Origin: Candidatus Zhuqueibacterota bacterium | GTDB lineage: Bacteria; Zhuqueibacterota; Zhuqueibacteria; Residuimicrobiales; Krinioviventaceae | Direction: 5' to 3' | Assembly (NCBI GenBank): GCA_003854995.1 | Contig: RQOI01000067.1 | Location: 1-29,877 of the forward strand | Length of the DNA: 29,877 bases | In this document: in pieces, positions 1 through 7,905 of the stretch | Numbering within the stretch: position 1 is the stretch's first letter | Layout of the letters: each line of letters starts with the position of its first letter | Program-made: the position numbers and the translations under genes | The notes under the pieces: generated by a model | Told to the model about the DNA's origin: nothing | Seen by the model: the letters and a program-made list of their open reading frames with translations, nothing else | The model's database searches: none

Positions 1-54
1 CAAGTCGAATTCGAAACAGCGCCGCAACTGCAGCCCGAGGACTCTGCGACGTGA
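1..54 (+). CDS. C-terminal tail of an upstream gene (partial)
   Basis: The first 17 codons of frame 1 read without interruption and end in a tandem stop, TGA followed directly by TAA (52-57). The residues end in QLQPEDSAT, an acidic and polar tail. Only this end lies in the window, so no family can be named. It sits about 60 bases before the next gene on the same strand, so it may belong to the same transcript. The double stop supports a real gene end, but 17 codons are weak evidence. Confidence 0.4.
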   Translation, partial: QVEFETAPQLQPEDSAT

Positions 55-112
55 TAAAGATGAAAACTAAAAATCAAATTCATTCTATACAACGCGATCA
101 GGAGTGAAGGTT

Positions 113-706
113 ATGGAACAACGACAAATGCCATTCAATGCAACGGCCAAAAATCACCTCATAGGAGACGAGGAGCCTGCCGAAAACAGTGAATATTATT
201 TAAAGTGTCAGCTTTTAAGGCTGTTCAGCGGCGCGGATCTCCCGCTCAATATTTTTGACAAAATATTGCTCAAGCTGCGACGACTGAGATCAGCCGTTGA
301 CCGACGAATAGCCAGAATGAAAGGGCAGGATGCGGCAAAAATTAAGGTGGAAAATAAAAACGCAAAAGGTGGCGCTATGTCAAGCAAAGGCGAATCATTG
401 CAGGCCGGAGACCTCGTGCAGGTCTTGTCGAGGGAAGAAATCGGCAGACTTTTGAATGAAAAAAACGAGACACAGGGATTGGCGTTTTTGCCAGAGATGG
501 AAAAGTTTTGCGGCGTGCAGGCGAGGGTGATGCGAAGAGTCAACTATATGTTTGATGAACGCGCACGAGTCATGCGAAAAATCAAAAATGTTGTCCTGCT
601 CGAAGGCGTCATTTGTTCCGGCGAAGGGATGTTCTCAGCCGAGGGATGCGACAGAGCCTGCTTTCTCTTTTGGAAAGAGGCGTGGCTGAAAAAGATCTCG
701 GATTGA
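113..706 (+). CDS. Small cysteine-containing protein of unknown function
   Basis: A 197-residue protein whose function I do not recognise. The N-terminal half is charged and helix-prone. From about residue 90 a compact domain follows, with GDLVQVLSREEI, a stretch reading FLPEMEKFCG, basic strands with VMRRVNYMFD, and a C-terminus with FLFWKEAWLKK. Cysteines C133, C168, C179 and C183 form a spacing (C-x10-C-x3-C at the end) that could bind metal. I recall similar small hypothetical proteins in polysaccharide loci, but without a named function. The ATG at 113 is chosen because GGAG at 101-104 lies 8 bases upstream. An in-frame GTG at 104 would add three residues but overlaps that Shine-Dalgarno. 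The stop TGA (704-706) shares its A with the start of the next gene, implying translational coupling to the beta-helix protein. No signal peptide or membrane segment is seen, so it is probably cytoplasmic. Confidence 0.75.
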   Translation: MEQRQMPFNATAKNHLIGDEEPAENSEYYLKCQLLRLFSGADLPLNIFDKILLKLRRLRSAVDRRIARMKGQDAAKIKVENKNAKGGAMSSKGESLQAGDLVQVLSREEIGRLLNEKNETQGLAFLPEMEKFCGVQARVMRRVNYMFDERARVMRKIKNVVLLEGVICSGEGMFSAEGCDRACFLFWKEAWLKKISD

Positions 707-1917
707 TGCGTCAACAGATGCGAGACAAAGCTAAATTATTTATTGCCTGCTGCTGGCTAGCCTGTTGGCATTGTGGCGCCGCTGCTTTCTGTGCAAGTAT
801 GCAGACAGCGAATGTCCTGCGCGTCGGCCGTGATCAAGCCTGGGCAACCCCGAGTGCGGCTGCCAGCGTCGCGCGCGACGGCGATGTCATCGAGATCGCC
901 CAGGGTCAATATGACGGTGACGTGGCGGTATGGCCGCAGAGCCATCTGGTCATCCACGGTATAGATCGCCCCCACATCGCGGCCAATGGCGCACACGCGC
1001 AGGGAAAAGGGACGTGGATTTTCACCGGCGAAAATATCATCATTGAAAATATCGAGCTCTCAGGTTCGCGGGTTCCGGACGGCAACGGCGCTGCTATCCG
1101 CTTTGAAGGCACGTCGATAACCGTGCGCGATTGCTATATCCACGATAACCAGAACGGTTTTTTGTGCGGTGAGAATGACCAAAGTGATGTGCGAATCGAG
1201 AACTGCGAATTCGCCAATAACGGCGCCGGAGATGGCCAGACGCACAATATCTACGTGGGACACGTCAATAGCTTGACCGTTCAATTCAGCTATGTCCATC
1301 ACGCAATCATCGGGCACAATGTCAAGAGCCGGGCGGCGACGAACTTTATCCTGTATAATCGGATTATGGATGAGGCTGACGGAACTTCCAGCTATGCCAT
1401 CGATCTGCCAAGCGGCGGACAAGGCTTCATCATCGGCAATCTCATTCAACAAGGGCCGGATGCCGATAACTATAATGCGATGTCTTTCGGCGCAGAAGGC
1501 CTGGACCACGGACGAAACGAACTCTATGTGATCAATAATACTTTTGTCAATGACCGGGATCCCGGCGTTTTTATGCGCATTGTTGATGGCACTTCCATTG
1601 TCAGGGTCATCAATAATATTTTTTACGGCGATGGCAAAATTGTGGACGGGCAAGCGCTCCTCCTGGCCAATCTGACTGTCCCGAAAGTAACAGATCCGAG
1701 CTTGGGCAAAACAGCGGAATTCCTCGATGTCGCTCAGTATGACTATCGGTTGACCTCGGAATCGAGCGCGATCAACAAGGGCATCGAGCCAGGCACGGTG
1801 AACGGCTACGATCTCAAACCGGTCGCGCAGTACATTCACCCCTTGCGGGGGCAGAAACGACTGGCCGTAGGGACGATCGATATCGGCGCTTATGAATATA
1901 TGAACGTGGGAAAGTGA
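706..1917 (+). CDS. Secreted right-handed parallel beta-helix protein
   Basis: A 403-residue protein with an N-terminal hydrophobic stretch (LFIACCWLACWHCGAAAF, about residues 10-27) typical of a signal peptide. The body shows beta-helix (PbH1) rungs such as IIIENIELSG, ITVRDCYIHDN and VRIENCEFANN, and later ELYVINNTFVN and VRVINNIFYGD. The C-terminus ends with a DIGAYEY motif, common at the end of secreted pectate-lyase-like or DUF1565-type proteins. This fold is found in polysaccharide lyases, epimerases and inert surface proteins. No catalytic set can be assigned, so binding, trimming or modification of the exported polymer is inference. The start at ATG 706 is chosen because it overlaps the upstream stop (TGATG) and leaves a clean signal peptide. 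The frame stays open to 613, which would put extra residues before the signal. ATG 718 is an alternative. Confidence 0.8.
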   Translation: MRQQMRDKAKLFIACCWLACWHCGAAAFCASMQTANVLRVGRDQAWATPSAAASVARDGDVIEIAQGQYDGDVAVWPQSHLVIHGIDRPHIAANGAHAQGKGTWIFTGENIIIENIELSGSRVPDGNGAAIRFEGTSITVRDCYIHDNQNGFLCGENDQSDVRIENCEFANNGAGDGQTHNIYVGHVNSLTVQFSYVHHAIIGHNVKSRAATNFILYNRIMDEADGTSSYAIDLPSGGQGFIIGNLIQQGPDADNYNAMSFGAEGLDHGRNELYVINNTFVNDRDPGVFMRIVDGTSIVRVINNIFYGDGKIVDGQALLLANLTVPKVTDPSLGKTAEFLDVAQYDYRLTSESSAINKGIEPGTVNGYDLKPVAQYIHPLRGQKRLAVGTIDIGAYEYMNVGK

Positions 1918-1921
1918 CAGC

Positions 1922-3802
1922 ATGTGCGGCATTTGCGGACAGTTTAATTACCATTCTCAGGCGCCCGTCGAGATGACGATCATCAAAAAGATGACCGATT
2001 CGCTCATCCACCGCGGGCCGGACGCCGAGGGATTGCATATCGCCGGCCGGATTGGGCTGGGACACAGACGCTTAAAGATCATCGACCTGGCCGGCGGCGT
2101 CCAGCCGATGTTCAGCGAAGATCGCTCTTTGGCCGTCGTGTTCAATGGCGAGATTTACAACTACCTGCAACTGAAAAAGGAATTGGCCAGTTGCGGACAC
2201 GATTTCCGGACCAACTCTGACACCGAAGTGCTGCTGCACGGTTATGAGCAGTGGGGTGGGGACCTGGTGCATCACCTGCGCGGCATGTTCGCCTTTGCCG
2301 TCTGGGATGGCCGAAAGAGCGAGCTGTTTGTGGCGCGCGACCGACTGGGGATCAAACCGCTCTACTATTACCTGGATGACTCTACCTTCCTCTTTGCGTC
2401 GGAAATCAAATCGATTCTTCTGCATCCCGCGGTTGATCGCACCATCGATTACCAGGCGCTCGATGACTATTTGACCTATCTGTACATCCCGGCGCCCAAG
2501 TCCATTTTCAAAAAAATCCGCAAGCTCGCTGCCGGTCACTATCTCAGGATTGATGCTCGCGGCATGAAAGAGTCAGAATATTGGGATATCTCCTTTGCGC
2601 CGACAAAGATGGGGCAGAGAGATATGATGGACGGAATAGTCGAGCAGATGAAGGATGCCGTGCGAGCGCGGATGATCAGCGATGTGCCTTTGGGCGCGTT
2701 TCTCTCCGGCGGAATTGACTCGAGCGCCGTGGTCGGCATCATGGCCGGCCTGGCAAATCAGCCCATCAATACGGCCTCGATCGGATTCAATGAATCCGCA
2801 TTTGATGAGCTGCCGCATGCTCGACAGGTGGCCCAGATATATAAAACCAATATGCACGAGAAAATTGTGCACCCTGATGCGGCAAAGATCATCGATGATC
2901 TGGCCTGGTATTTTGACGAGCCATTCGCCGATTCGTCGATGGTGCCGACCTACTATGTGTCGCAGGTGGCGCGCGAAAAGGTGACCGTCTGTCTGTCGGG
3001 AGACGGCGGCGATGAAAATTTTGCCGGCTATCGACGCTATCGTTTCGATCACTTTGAAAATCAAATCCGCGCTCTTTTGCCGCATCCCGTTCGTCGGCCG
3101 CTCTTCAGCACCCTGGGCCATCTCTATCCGAAAGCGGACTGGCTGCCCAGGATATTTCGCGCCAAGACCCTGTTCGTCAATCTGTCGCTGTCGGGCGAGC
3201 AAGCTTATTATAACAGCATGAGCTGGTTCAAGTCCGCGATGAAATCATCCCTCTATACCGAGCCGCTGAAGAAGGAGCTCGCTGACTATGATTCATTTTC
3301 TGTGTTTCAAACATACTTTGACAGGTCCAGGGGGTGGGATGCCCTGGCGCGAATTCAGTATGTCGATATAAAGACCTATCTCGTCGACGATATTCTGACC
3401 AAAGTGGATCGCGCGAGCATGGCGCATGCCTTGGAAGTGCGCGTGCCGCTGCTGGATCACCATTTCATGGAATATGCCGCCTCATTGCCATCGGATGTCA
3501 AGTTGCGCGCTGGAGAAGGCAAATACATCATGAAAAAGGCTTTGCGCGGCATTGTTCCGGATGATATTTTGTATCGTCCCAAACAAGGCTTTTCCATTCC
3601 GTTGGCAAAATGGTTGCGGACGAGTCTGAGACCTCTCTTCGAAGCGAATGTGCTTGCGTCAGACTCGTTTGCCGCCAGCCTGTTCAACATGCCGCAGGTC
3701 AGATTGTTGTGGAATCAGCATCAGCGCGGCACCAGAGATTACGGTTCGCACCTGTGGGCGTTGCTGATGCTCGAGAGCTGGGCAAAGAAATTCCTGCGTT
3801 GA
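1922..3802 (+). CDS. asnB: Asparagine synthase-like amidotransferase, XrtA/PEP-CTERM locus type
   Basis: A 626-residue glutamine-hydrolysing amidotransferase of the asparagine synthetase B family. Met is followed by the nucleophile Cys2 (MCGICGQ), with the class II glutaminase domain over about residues 2-220 (RGPDAEG, GHRRLKIID, NGEIYN, DRLGIKPLYY). The synthetase domain carries the ATP pyrophosphatase loop SGGIDSS at 262-268, then SGDGGDENFAGYRRYR and the KVDRASMAHALEVRVPLLD segment. Stretches such as KADWLPRIFRAKT resemble the exosortase-A-associated amidotransferase family (TIGR03108) found in polysaccharide loci. The product there is thought to amidate a sugar acid or peptide rather than supply free asparagine, but the acceptor is unknown. 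GGGAAAG upstream serves as ribosome site. The gene begins four bases after the beta-helix stop. The AlgD-like dehydrogenase downstream could supply a uronic-acid carboxylate as acceptor, which is inference. Confidence 0.9.
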   Translation: MCGICGQFNYHSQAPVEMTIIKKMTDSLIHRGPDAEGLHIAGRIGLGHRRLKIIDLAGGVQPMFSEDRSLAVVFNGEIYNYLQLKKELASCGHDFRTNSDTEVLLHGYEQWGGDLVHHLRGMFAFAVWDGRKSELFVARDRLGIKPLYYYLDDSTFLFASEIKSILLHPAVDRTIDYQALDDYLTYLYIPAPKSIFKKIRKLAAGHYLRIDARGMKESEYWDISFAPTKMGQRDMMDGIVEQMKDAVRARMISDVPLGAFLSGGIDSSAVVGIMAGLANQPINTASIGFNESAFDELPHARQVAQIYKTNMHEKIVHPDAAKIIDDLAWYFDEPFADSSMVPTYYVSQVAREKVTVCLSGDGGDENFAGYRRYRFDHFENQIRALLPHPVRRPLFSTLGHLYPKADWLPRIFRAKTLFVNLSLSGEQAYYNSMSWFKSAMKSSLYTEPLKKELADYDSFSVFQTYFDRSRGWDALARIQYVDIKTYLVDDILTKVDRASMAHALEVRVPLLDHHFMEYAASLPSDVKLRAGEGKYIMKKALRGIVPDDILYRPKQGFSIPLAKWLRTSLRPLFEANVLASDSFAASLFNMPQVRLLWNQHQRGTRDYGSHLWALLMLESWAKKFLR

Positions 3803-3839
3803 ACGATGGTAGATTCCGTGAGCTGAGATCGGGTGCGCG

Positions 3840-5027
3840 ATGAAAATTCTTGTCTTCACCTCCCTGTTTCCCAATAACGTGTCGCCGAATCATGGCGTCT
3901 TTATCAGAGAGCGCGTCGCCCGGGTGGCGAGGCACGGCACCTGTGAGGTCAAAGTTGTCGCTCCGGCGCCCTACTATCCGCCGATCCAATGGGGTGCACG
4001 CCACCAGTTCGCCCGCATCGCCCACCATGAATTTCAGGACGACCTCGAAGTCTTTCATCCGCGCTTTTTCATGATACCCAAGGTCGGTATGGCGACCTAT
4101 GGCTGGACCATGTATCGATCGCTGCTGCCGGCCATGAAAAAAATAGCCGCCCAGTTTGATTTCGATCTCATCGATGCGCACTATATGTATCCTGACTGCG
4201 CGGCCGCCGTGATGCTCGGCCGCTATTTTGGTAAGCCGGTCGTCGTCTCGGCGCGGGGGAGCGACATCAACCTGTTCTCCCATTTCCCCTTCATCAGGAG
4301 GCTCATGTGTCGCGCCATGCAAGGCGCTGATCGGATCATCGCGGTCAGCCGCGCCTTACAGGAGGCGATGATCGATATGGGCATCGACAGCTGGAAGATA
4401 GCGGTCATCCCCAATGGCGTCGATGCCAGCATGTTCCATCCCATAGACAGGCGCGCTGCCCGCGCGCAGCTGCAACTGCCGGACGGAAAGATTGTTTTGT
4501 CCGTGGGCGCGCTGCGGCCATTGAAAGGCTTTGATATCATGATCAGAGCGTGGCGCCGGCTGCTGGATAGACGAAAAGGGGACTCTCTGCATCTGCTCAT
4601 CGCTGGCGAGGGCGAGTCCAGGGAAGAGCTGCGCGCTCTCATTCGTGAGTTGTCCCTTGAAAAGCATGTTCGACTCATCGGCGCCATCCCGCACAACGAG
4701 TTGAATCTCTATTTCAACGCGGCAGATCTTTTTTGTCTGGCCAGCAGCCGCGAAGGGTGGCCGAATGTCCTCATGGAAGCGTTGGCCTGCGGCACGCCCG
4801 TCGTTGCCACTAAAGTGGGCGGCATACCCGAGATCATCACCTCGCCGGAGCTCGGCCTTTTTGCACCCAGAACGCCGAGAGATTTTAGCGACGTCCTTGA
4901 AAACGCATTGCAAAAAGAATGGCATCGCAATGTGCTCGTCGAATACACGCAGAGGATGACGTGGGAACGCACTGCTGCGCAGGTGGTCGGTCTGTTCGAG
5001 TCCGTATTGAAACCGCAATCGCAGTGA
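3840..5027 (+). CDS. Glycosyltransferase family 4
   Basis: A 395-residue GT-B fold glycosyltransferase. The N-terminal acceptor domain starts MKILVFTSLFPNNVSPNHG and contains the VIPNGVD linker near residue 195. The C-terminal nucleotide-sugar domain has VGALRPLKGFD, the LFCLASSREG segment and the retaining GT4 signature EGWPNVLMEALACG, with the EX7E glutamates at E305 and E313. The N-terminus resembles GT4 enzymes in exosortase/PEP-CTERM polysaccharide loci, matching the type of the preceding amidotransferase. It should transfer a sugar to a lipid-linked or nascent glycan on the cytoplasmic face. Donor and acceptor cannot be read from sequence. It follows the amidotransferase by 37 bases with only a weak ribosome site. 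The next gene comes after about 88 bases, a modest gap inside the presumed operon. Confidence 0.9.
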   Translation: MKILVFTSLFPNNVSPNHGVFIRERVARVARHGTCEVKVVAPAPYYPPIQWGARHQFARIAHHEFQDDLEVFHPRFFMIPKVGMATYGWTMYRSLLPAMKKIAAQFDFDLIDAHYMYPDCAAAVMLGRYFGKPVVVSARGSDINLFSHFPFIRRLMCRAMQGADRIIAVSRALQEAMIDMGIDSWKIAVIPNGVDASMFHPIDRRAARAQLQLPDGKIVLSVGALRPLKGFDIMIRAWRRLLDRRKGDSLHLLIAGEGESREELRALIRELSLEKHVRLIGAIPHNELNLYFNAADLFCLASSREGWPNVLMEALACGTPVVATKVGGIPEIITSPELGLFAPRTPRDFSDVLENALQKEWHRNVLVEYTQRMTWERTAAQVVGLFESVLKPQSQ

Positions 5028-5115
5028 AATAATGCTTTTTTTATTGGTTGGGATGAAATAAATTGCGCTGTGAGCATGACGGCGAACTGTCTACAAGATG
5101 ATGGGAGGTGGTACA

Positions 5116-6432
5116 ATGAACATCAGTGTGTTTGGTATGGGCTATGTCGGTTGTGTTTCCGCAGCCTGTCTGGCCCAAAACGGACATCACGTGATTGGCG
5201 TCGATGTCAATGTTGAAAAGGTAAAGCTCCTCAACCAGGGGATTTCTCCGGTTGTGGAAGAGGATATTCTCGACATGATCCAGCTTGTCTCCAAGACAGG
5301 AGCGCTGCGGGCAGTGTCGAGCGCAGCAGAGGCGATTCTCAATACAGACATCAGCCTGGTGACCGTCGGAACGCCCAGCGACAATCGTGGCAGCTTGTCC
5401 ACCGAGTATTTGCGAACTGTGAGTCAGGAGATCGGCAGAGGACTGAAAGAAAAAGACGGGCAGCACATCATCGTCTTTCGCAGTACAATGGTGCCCGGCA
5501 CGACCGAGGATGTCCTGACGCCAATTCTCGAGGCAGAGTCGGGGAAAAAATGCGGCAGAGATTTTTCGGTCTGCTATAATCCCGAATTTCTTCGCGAAGG
5601 CTCGAGCATCAAGGACTATTACAATCCGCCGTTCACCATCATCGGCACTCCGGACGTGCATGTCTATCAACTGTTGGTGAATATGTACAGTCATGTCAAT
5701 GCCCATTTTGAGCAATCGACCATCCGCGTTGCCGAGGGTTTGAAATATCTCTGCAATGTCTATCATGCTCTCAAGATTGGCTTTGCCAACGAAGTGGCCG
5801 CCGTGATGAGTGAGTACGGCATTGACTCGCAGAAGGTGATCGAGATATTTTTGCGCGACACCAAGTTGAATGTATCCGCCGCTTATCTTCGTCCCGGCTT
5901 TGCCTTTGGCGGCTCATGCCTGCCCAAAGATCTTCGCGCCATCTCAGCCATGGCGCAGGATAAAGGGATCAATATTCCCATCATTGCCAATATTCTGCCA
6001 AGCAATGGTTTTCACTTGAACCGGGCGGTGCAGAAAGCTCTGGCTTTTAAGGTTAAAAAAATCGGGCTCCTGGGTCTGGCCTTCAAACAGGGGACCGACG
6101 ATCTGCGAGAGAGCCCCGGCGTCACCCTGGCCGAACGGCTGATTGGCAAGGGCTGCGAACTGCGCATCTATGATCCGTGGGTGGATCTCGCCCGACTGAC
6201 AGGCGCGAACAAGGCCTATATCGATAAAGAGATACAGCATCTGGAAAAACTTTTGACCAATGATCTGGAAGAAGTGCTGGCGCAGTCGGAATTGCTCGTC
6301 CTCGTGCATGCGGATGTCAGCTCCATTCATACCATCCTCGCACATGATAAACCACTCACTATCTTGGACCTCTCCGGTTATACCAAGCTCGCTGCGGCGA
6401 AACATATAGACTACCGGGGTTTGTGTTGGTGA
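5116..6432 (+). CDS. algD: GDP-mannose 6-dehydrogenase-like nucleotide sugar dehydrogenase
   Basis: A 438-residue NAD-dependent nucleotide-sugar dehydrogenase closest in style to AlgD, which oxidises GDP-mannose to GDP-mannuronate through a covalent thioester. The N-terminal Rossmann motif GMGYVG is at residues 7-12. YNPEFLREGSSIKDYYNPP and the catalytic segment FGGSCLPKDLRA follow, with the nucleophile at Cys268, the same number as in Pseudomonas AlgD, and a total length close to its 436. The C-terminal UDP/GDP-binding domain shows GLAFKQGTDDLRESP. The start at ATG 5116 is preferred over the in-frame ATG 5098 because a strong GGGAGGTGG (5103-5111) lies directly before it and the Rossmann fold then begins at once. 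UDP-glucose or UDP-ManNAc dehydrogenases are related, so the exact substrate is inferred. The stop overlaps the next start. Confidence 0.88.
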   Translation: MNISVFGMGYVGCVSAACLAQNGHHVIGVDVNVEKVKLLNQGISPVVEEDILDMIQLVSKTGALRAVSSAAEAILNTDISLVTVGTPSDNRGSLSTEYLRTVSQEIGRGLKEKDGQHIIVFRSTMVPGTTEDVLTPILEAESGKKCGRDFSVCYNPEFLREGSSIKDYYNPPFTIIGTPDVHVYQLLVNMYSHVNAHFEQSTIRVAEGLKYLCNVYHALKIGFANEVAAVMSEYGIDSQKVIEIFLRDTKLNVSAAYLRPGFAFGGSCLPKDLRAISAMAQDKGINIPIIANILPSNGFHLNRAVQKALAFKVKKIGLLGLAFKQGTDDLRESPGVTLAERLIGKGCELRIYDPWVDLARLTGANKAYIDKEIQHLEKLLTNDLEEVLAQSELLVLVHADVSSIHTILAHDKPLTILDLSGYTKLAAAKHIDYRGLCW

Positions 6433-7637
6433 AATCGGAAACGAGTGACGCAAAATTGCCGCGTCTGCTCTTCGTCTCACCCCGGTTTCTATTTCCGGCC
6501 GATACAGGAGGGCAGATTCGCAGCGGGCAGATCTTGCGCCATTTGAACAACAGACGATTCGACATCACACTCATATCCCCCGCAGACGCGCAGCAGGAAA
6601 AAGTGCATGCGGATGATTTGCATCTCGTCTGTAACAAATTCATCCGCTATCGTCCTCCGCAACGCGGATTGAGCGCTGATGTCAAAAGAGCGCTGTCCTT
6701 GTTGCATCCCTTGCCGGCGTCGGTTTTCAGCGACAACTCTGCGGAACTCAGAAGTATCTTGTCGGAGTTGCAGCTGGAGCATCAAGTGGTGATCTATGAT
6801 TTCATTCACAGTGCTGTTAATTACGTCCCGCAGGATTCGGCGCGGACGATCCTGTTCACGCACAACGTTGAGCAGAACATCTACAGGCGCAATGCTCAGC
6901 TGAATGGCGCGCCCTGGAAAAGGATGATCTGGCGGTCGCAATGGAAAAAAATGGCGCGCTTTGAGAATGACGCTCTCGGACGCTTCTACCGCATATTGAC
7001 CGTCTCGGAACTGGACGCCGAGTTCTTCAGGCGCACTCATCCTGACGCAGATATAAAGACGATCCCCACAGGCGTAGACGTTGACTATTTTAAATACGCA
7101 CCGCCAAATGATTCAAAGACGATCTTTTTTGTCGGTTCGATGGATTATTCTGCGAATATTGATGGCGTGAGGTGGTTCCTGCAGGACGTCTGGCCAATGG
7201 TGCGAGAGCGACATGCGGACGCTTTGGTGAAAATCATCGGACGCTATCCGCCGCCAGCCCTGGTGGATCGTTTTGGCAGAGATGACCGCGTGACCTTTAC
7301 CGGCTGGGTGAAGGACGTCTATCAAGAGTCAAAAGACGGTTCAGTCAATATCGTGCCGCTGCGGATCGGCAGCGGCACGCGGATAAAGATGTATGAATCC
7401 CTGGCCATGGGAATCCCGATCGTATCAACCACGATAGGTGCGGAAGGTCTGCCCGTTGTTCATGAGCAGCATTTCCTCAAGGCGGACGATGCCGGCGAAT
7501 TTGCTGACGCCATTGACTCCTTGCTGAGAGATGCTGATGTGCGCGCGCGGCTGTCGCGCAACGGCAGGGAGCTGGTGGAAAAGAAATTCACCTGGGAAAA
7601 GGTGGCTGACGCGTTTGCTGACCATTGTGAATTTTAA
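6429..7637 (+). CDS. Glycosyltransferase family 4
   Basis: A 402-residue GT-B glycosyltransferase. The N-terminal domain begins PRLLFVSPRFLFPADTGG followed by QIRSGQILRHL, and the central linker reads TIPTGVDVDYF. The C-terminal donor domain has FVGSMDYSANIDGVRWF and the motif GSGTRIKMYESLAMGIPIV, then GAEGL, typical of GT4/GT1-type sugar transferases. It presumably extends the glycan in the cytoplasm. The start is taken as GTG 6429, which overlaps the algD stop (GTGA) and has GGGG at 6416-6419 nine bases before it. GTG 6423 and TTG 6426 are in-frame alternatives. It is the last gene of the left operon, since a strong terminator follows about 100 bases downstream. The specific donor is unknown. 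Confidence 0.88.
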   Translation: MKSETSDAKLPRLLFVSPRFLFPADTGGQIRSGQILRHLNNRRFDITLISPADAQQEKVHADDLHLVCNKFIRYRPPQRGLSADVKRALSLLHPLPASVFSDNSAELRSILSELQLEHQVVIYDFIHSAVNYVPQDSARTILFTHNVEQNIYRRNAQLNGAPWKRMIWRSQWKKMARFENDALGRFYRILTVSELDAEFFRRTHPDADIKTIPTGVDVDYFKYAPPNDSKTIFFVGSMDYSANIDGVRWFLQDVWPMVRERHADALVKIIGRYPPPALVDRFGRDDRVTFTGWVKDVYQESKDGSVNIVPLRIGSGTRIKMYESLAMGIPIVSTTIGAEGLPVVHEQHFLKADDAGEFADAIDSLLRDADVRARLSRNGRELVEKKFTWEKVADAFADHCEF

Positions 7638-7736
7638 GCTGCGCGTCAAAGGATTGCAGTAAAAAAAGCGGCTGGGGACCGCACGTGTCAATAAAAGATG
7701 CGGCGCTTTTCTCCGCTAATTTGATGGTTTACCCAG

Positions 7737-7768
7737 AAGGAGCTGTGGATTACACAGCTCCTTTTTTT
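7737..7768 (+). terminator. Rho-independent terminator after the left polysaccharide operon
   Basis: A perfect 11-base-pair stem (AAGGAGCTGTG at 7737-7747 with CACAGCTCCTT at 7753-7763) encloses a 5-base loop. The T-run extends from 7762 to 7768. It lies about 100 bases after the second GT4 and before the carbamate kinase, so it should end the left transcript. A third copy of the stem arm follows at 7778-7786 and can pair with the right arm. Confidence 0.9.
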
Positions 7769-7905
7769 ATTTCAGGGGGAGCTGTGCCTTTGATTGCCGG
7801 CTGATTTTCTGATCGCTGTAACTGGTCGTGCCCAGACGTACGAAATCGCTTGATTTTCACAGAAAAAAGGCAAAAATTGCTGTATGAAAAAAGGCAAGGT
7901 GCACC

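Noticed and set aside
1060..1932. Long minus-strand open frame (290 codons) opposite the beta-helix gene
   Set aside because: It is antisense to a well-supported secreted protein, has no recognisable domain, and its residue mix looks like a reverse-strand shadow of GC-biased codons.
5041..5766. Minus-strand open frame of 241 codons opposite algD
   Set aside because: The coding evidence on the plus strand is decisive (Rossmann motif, Cys268) and the antisense product has no recognisable feature.
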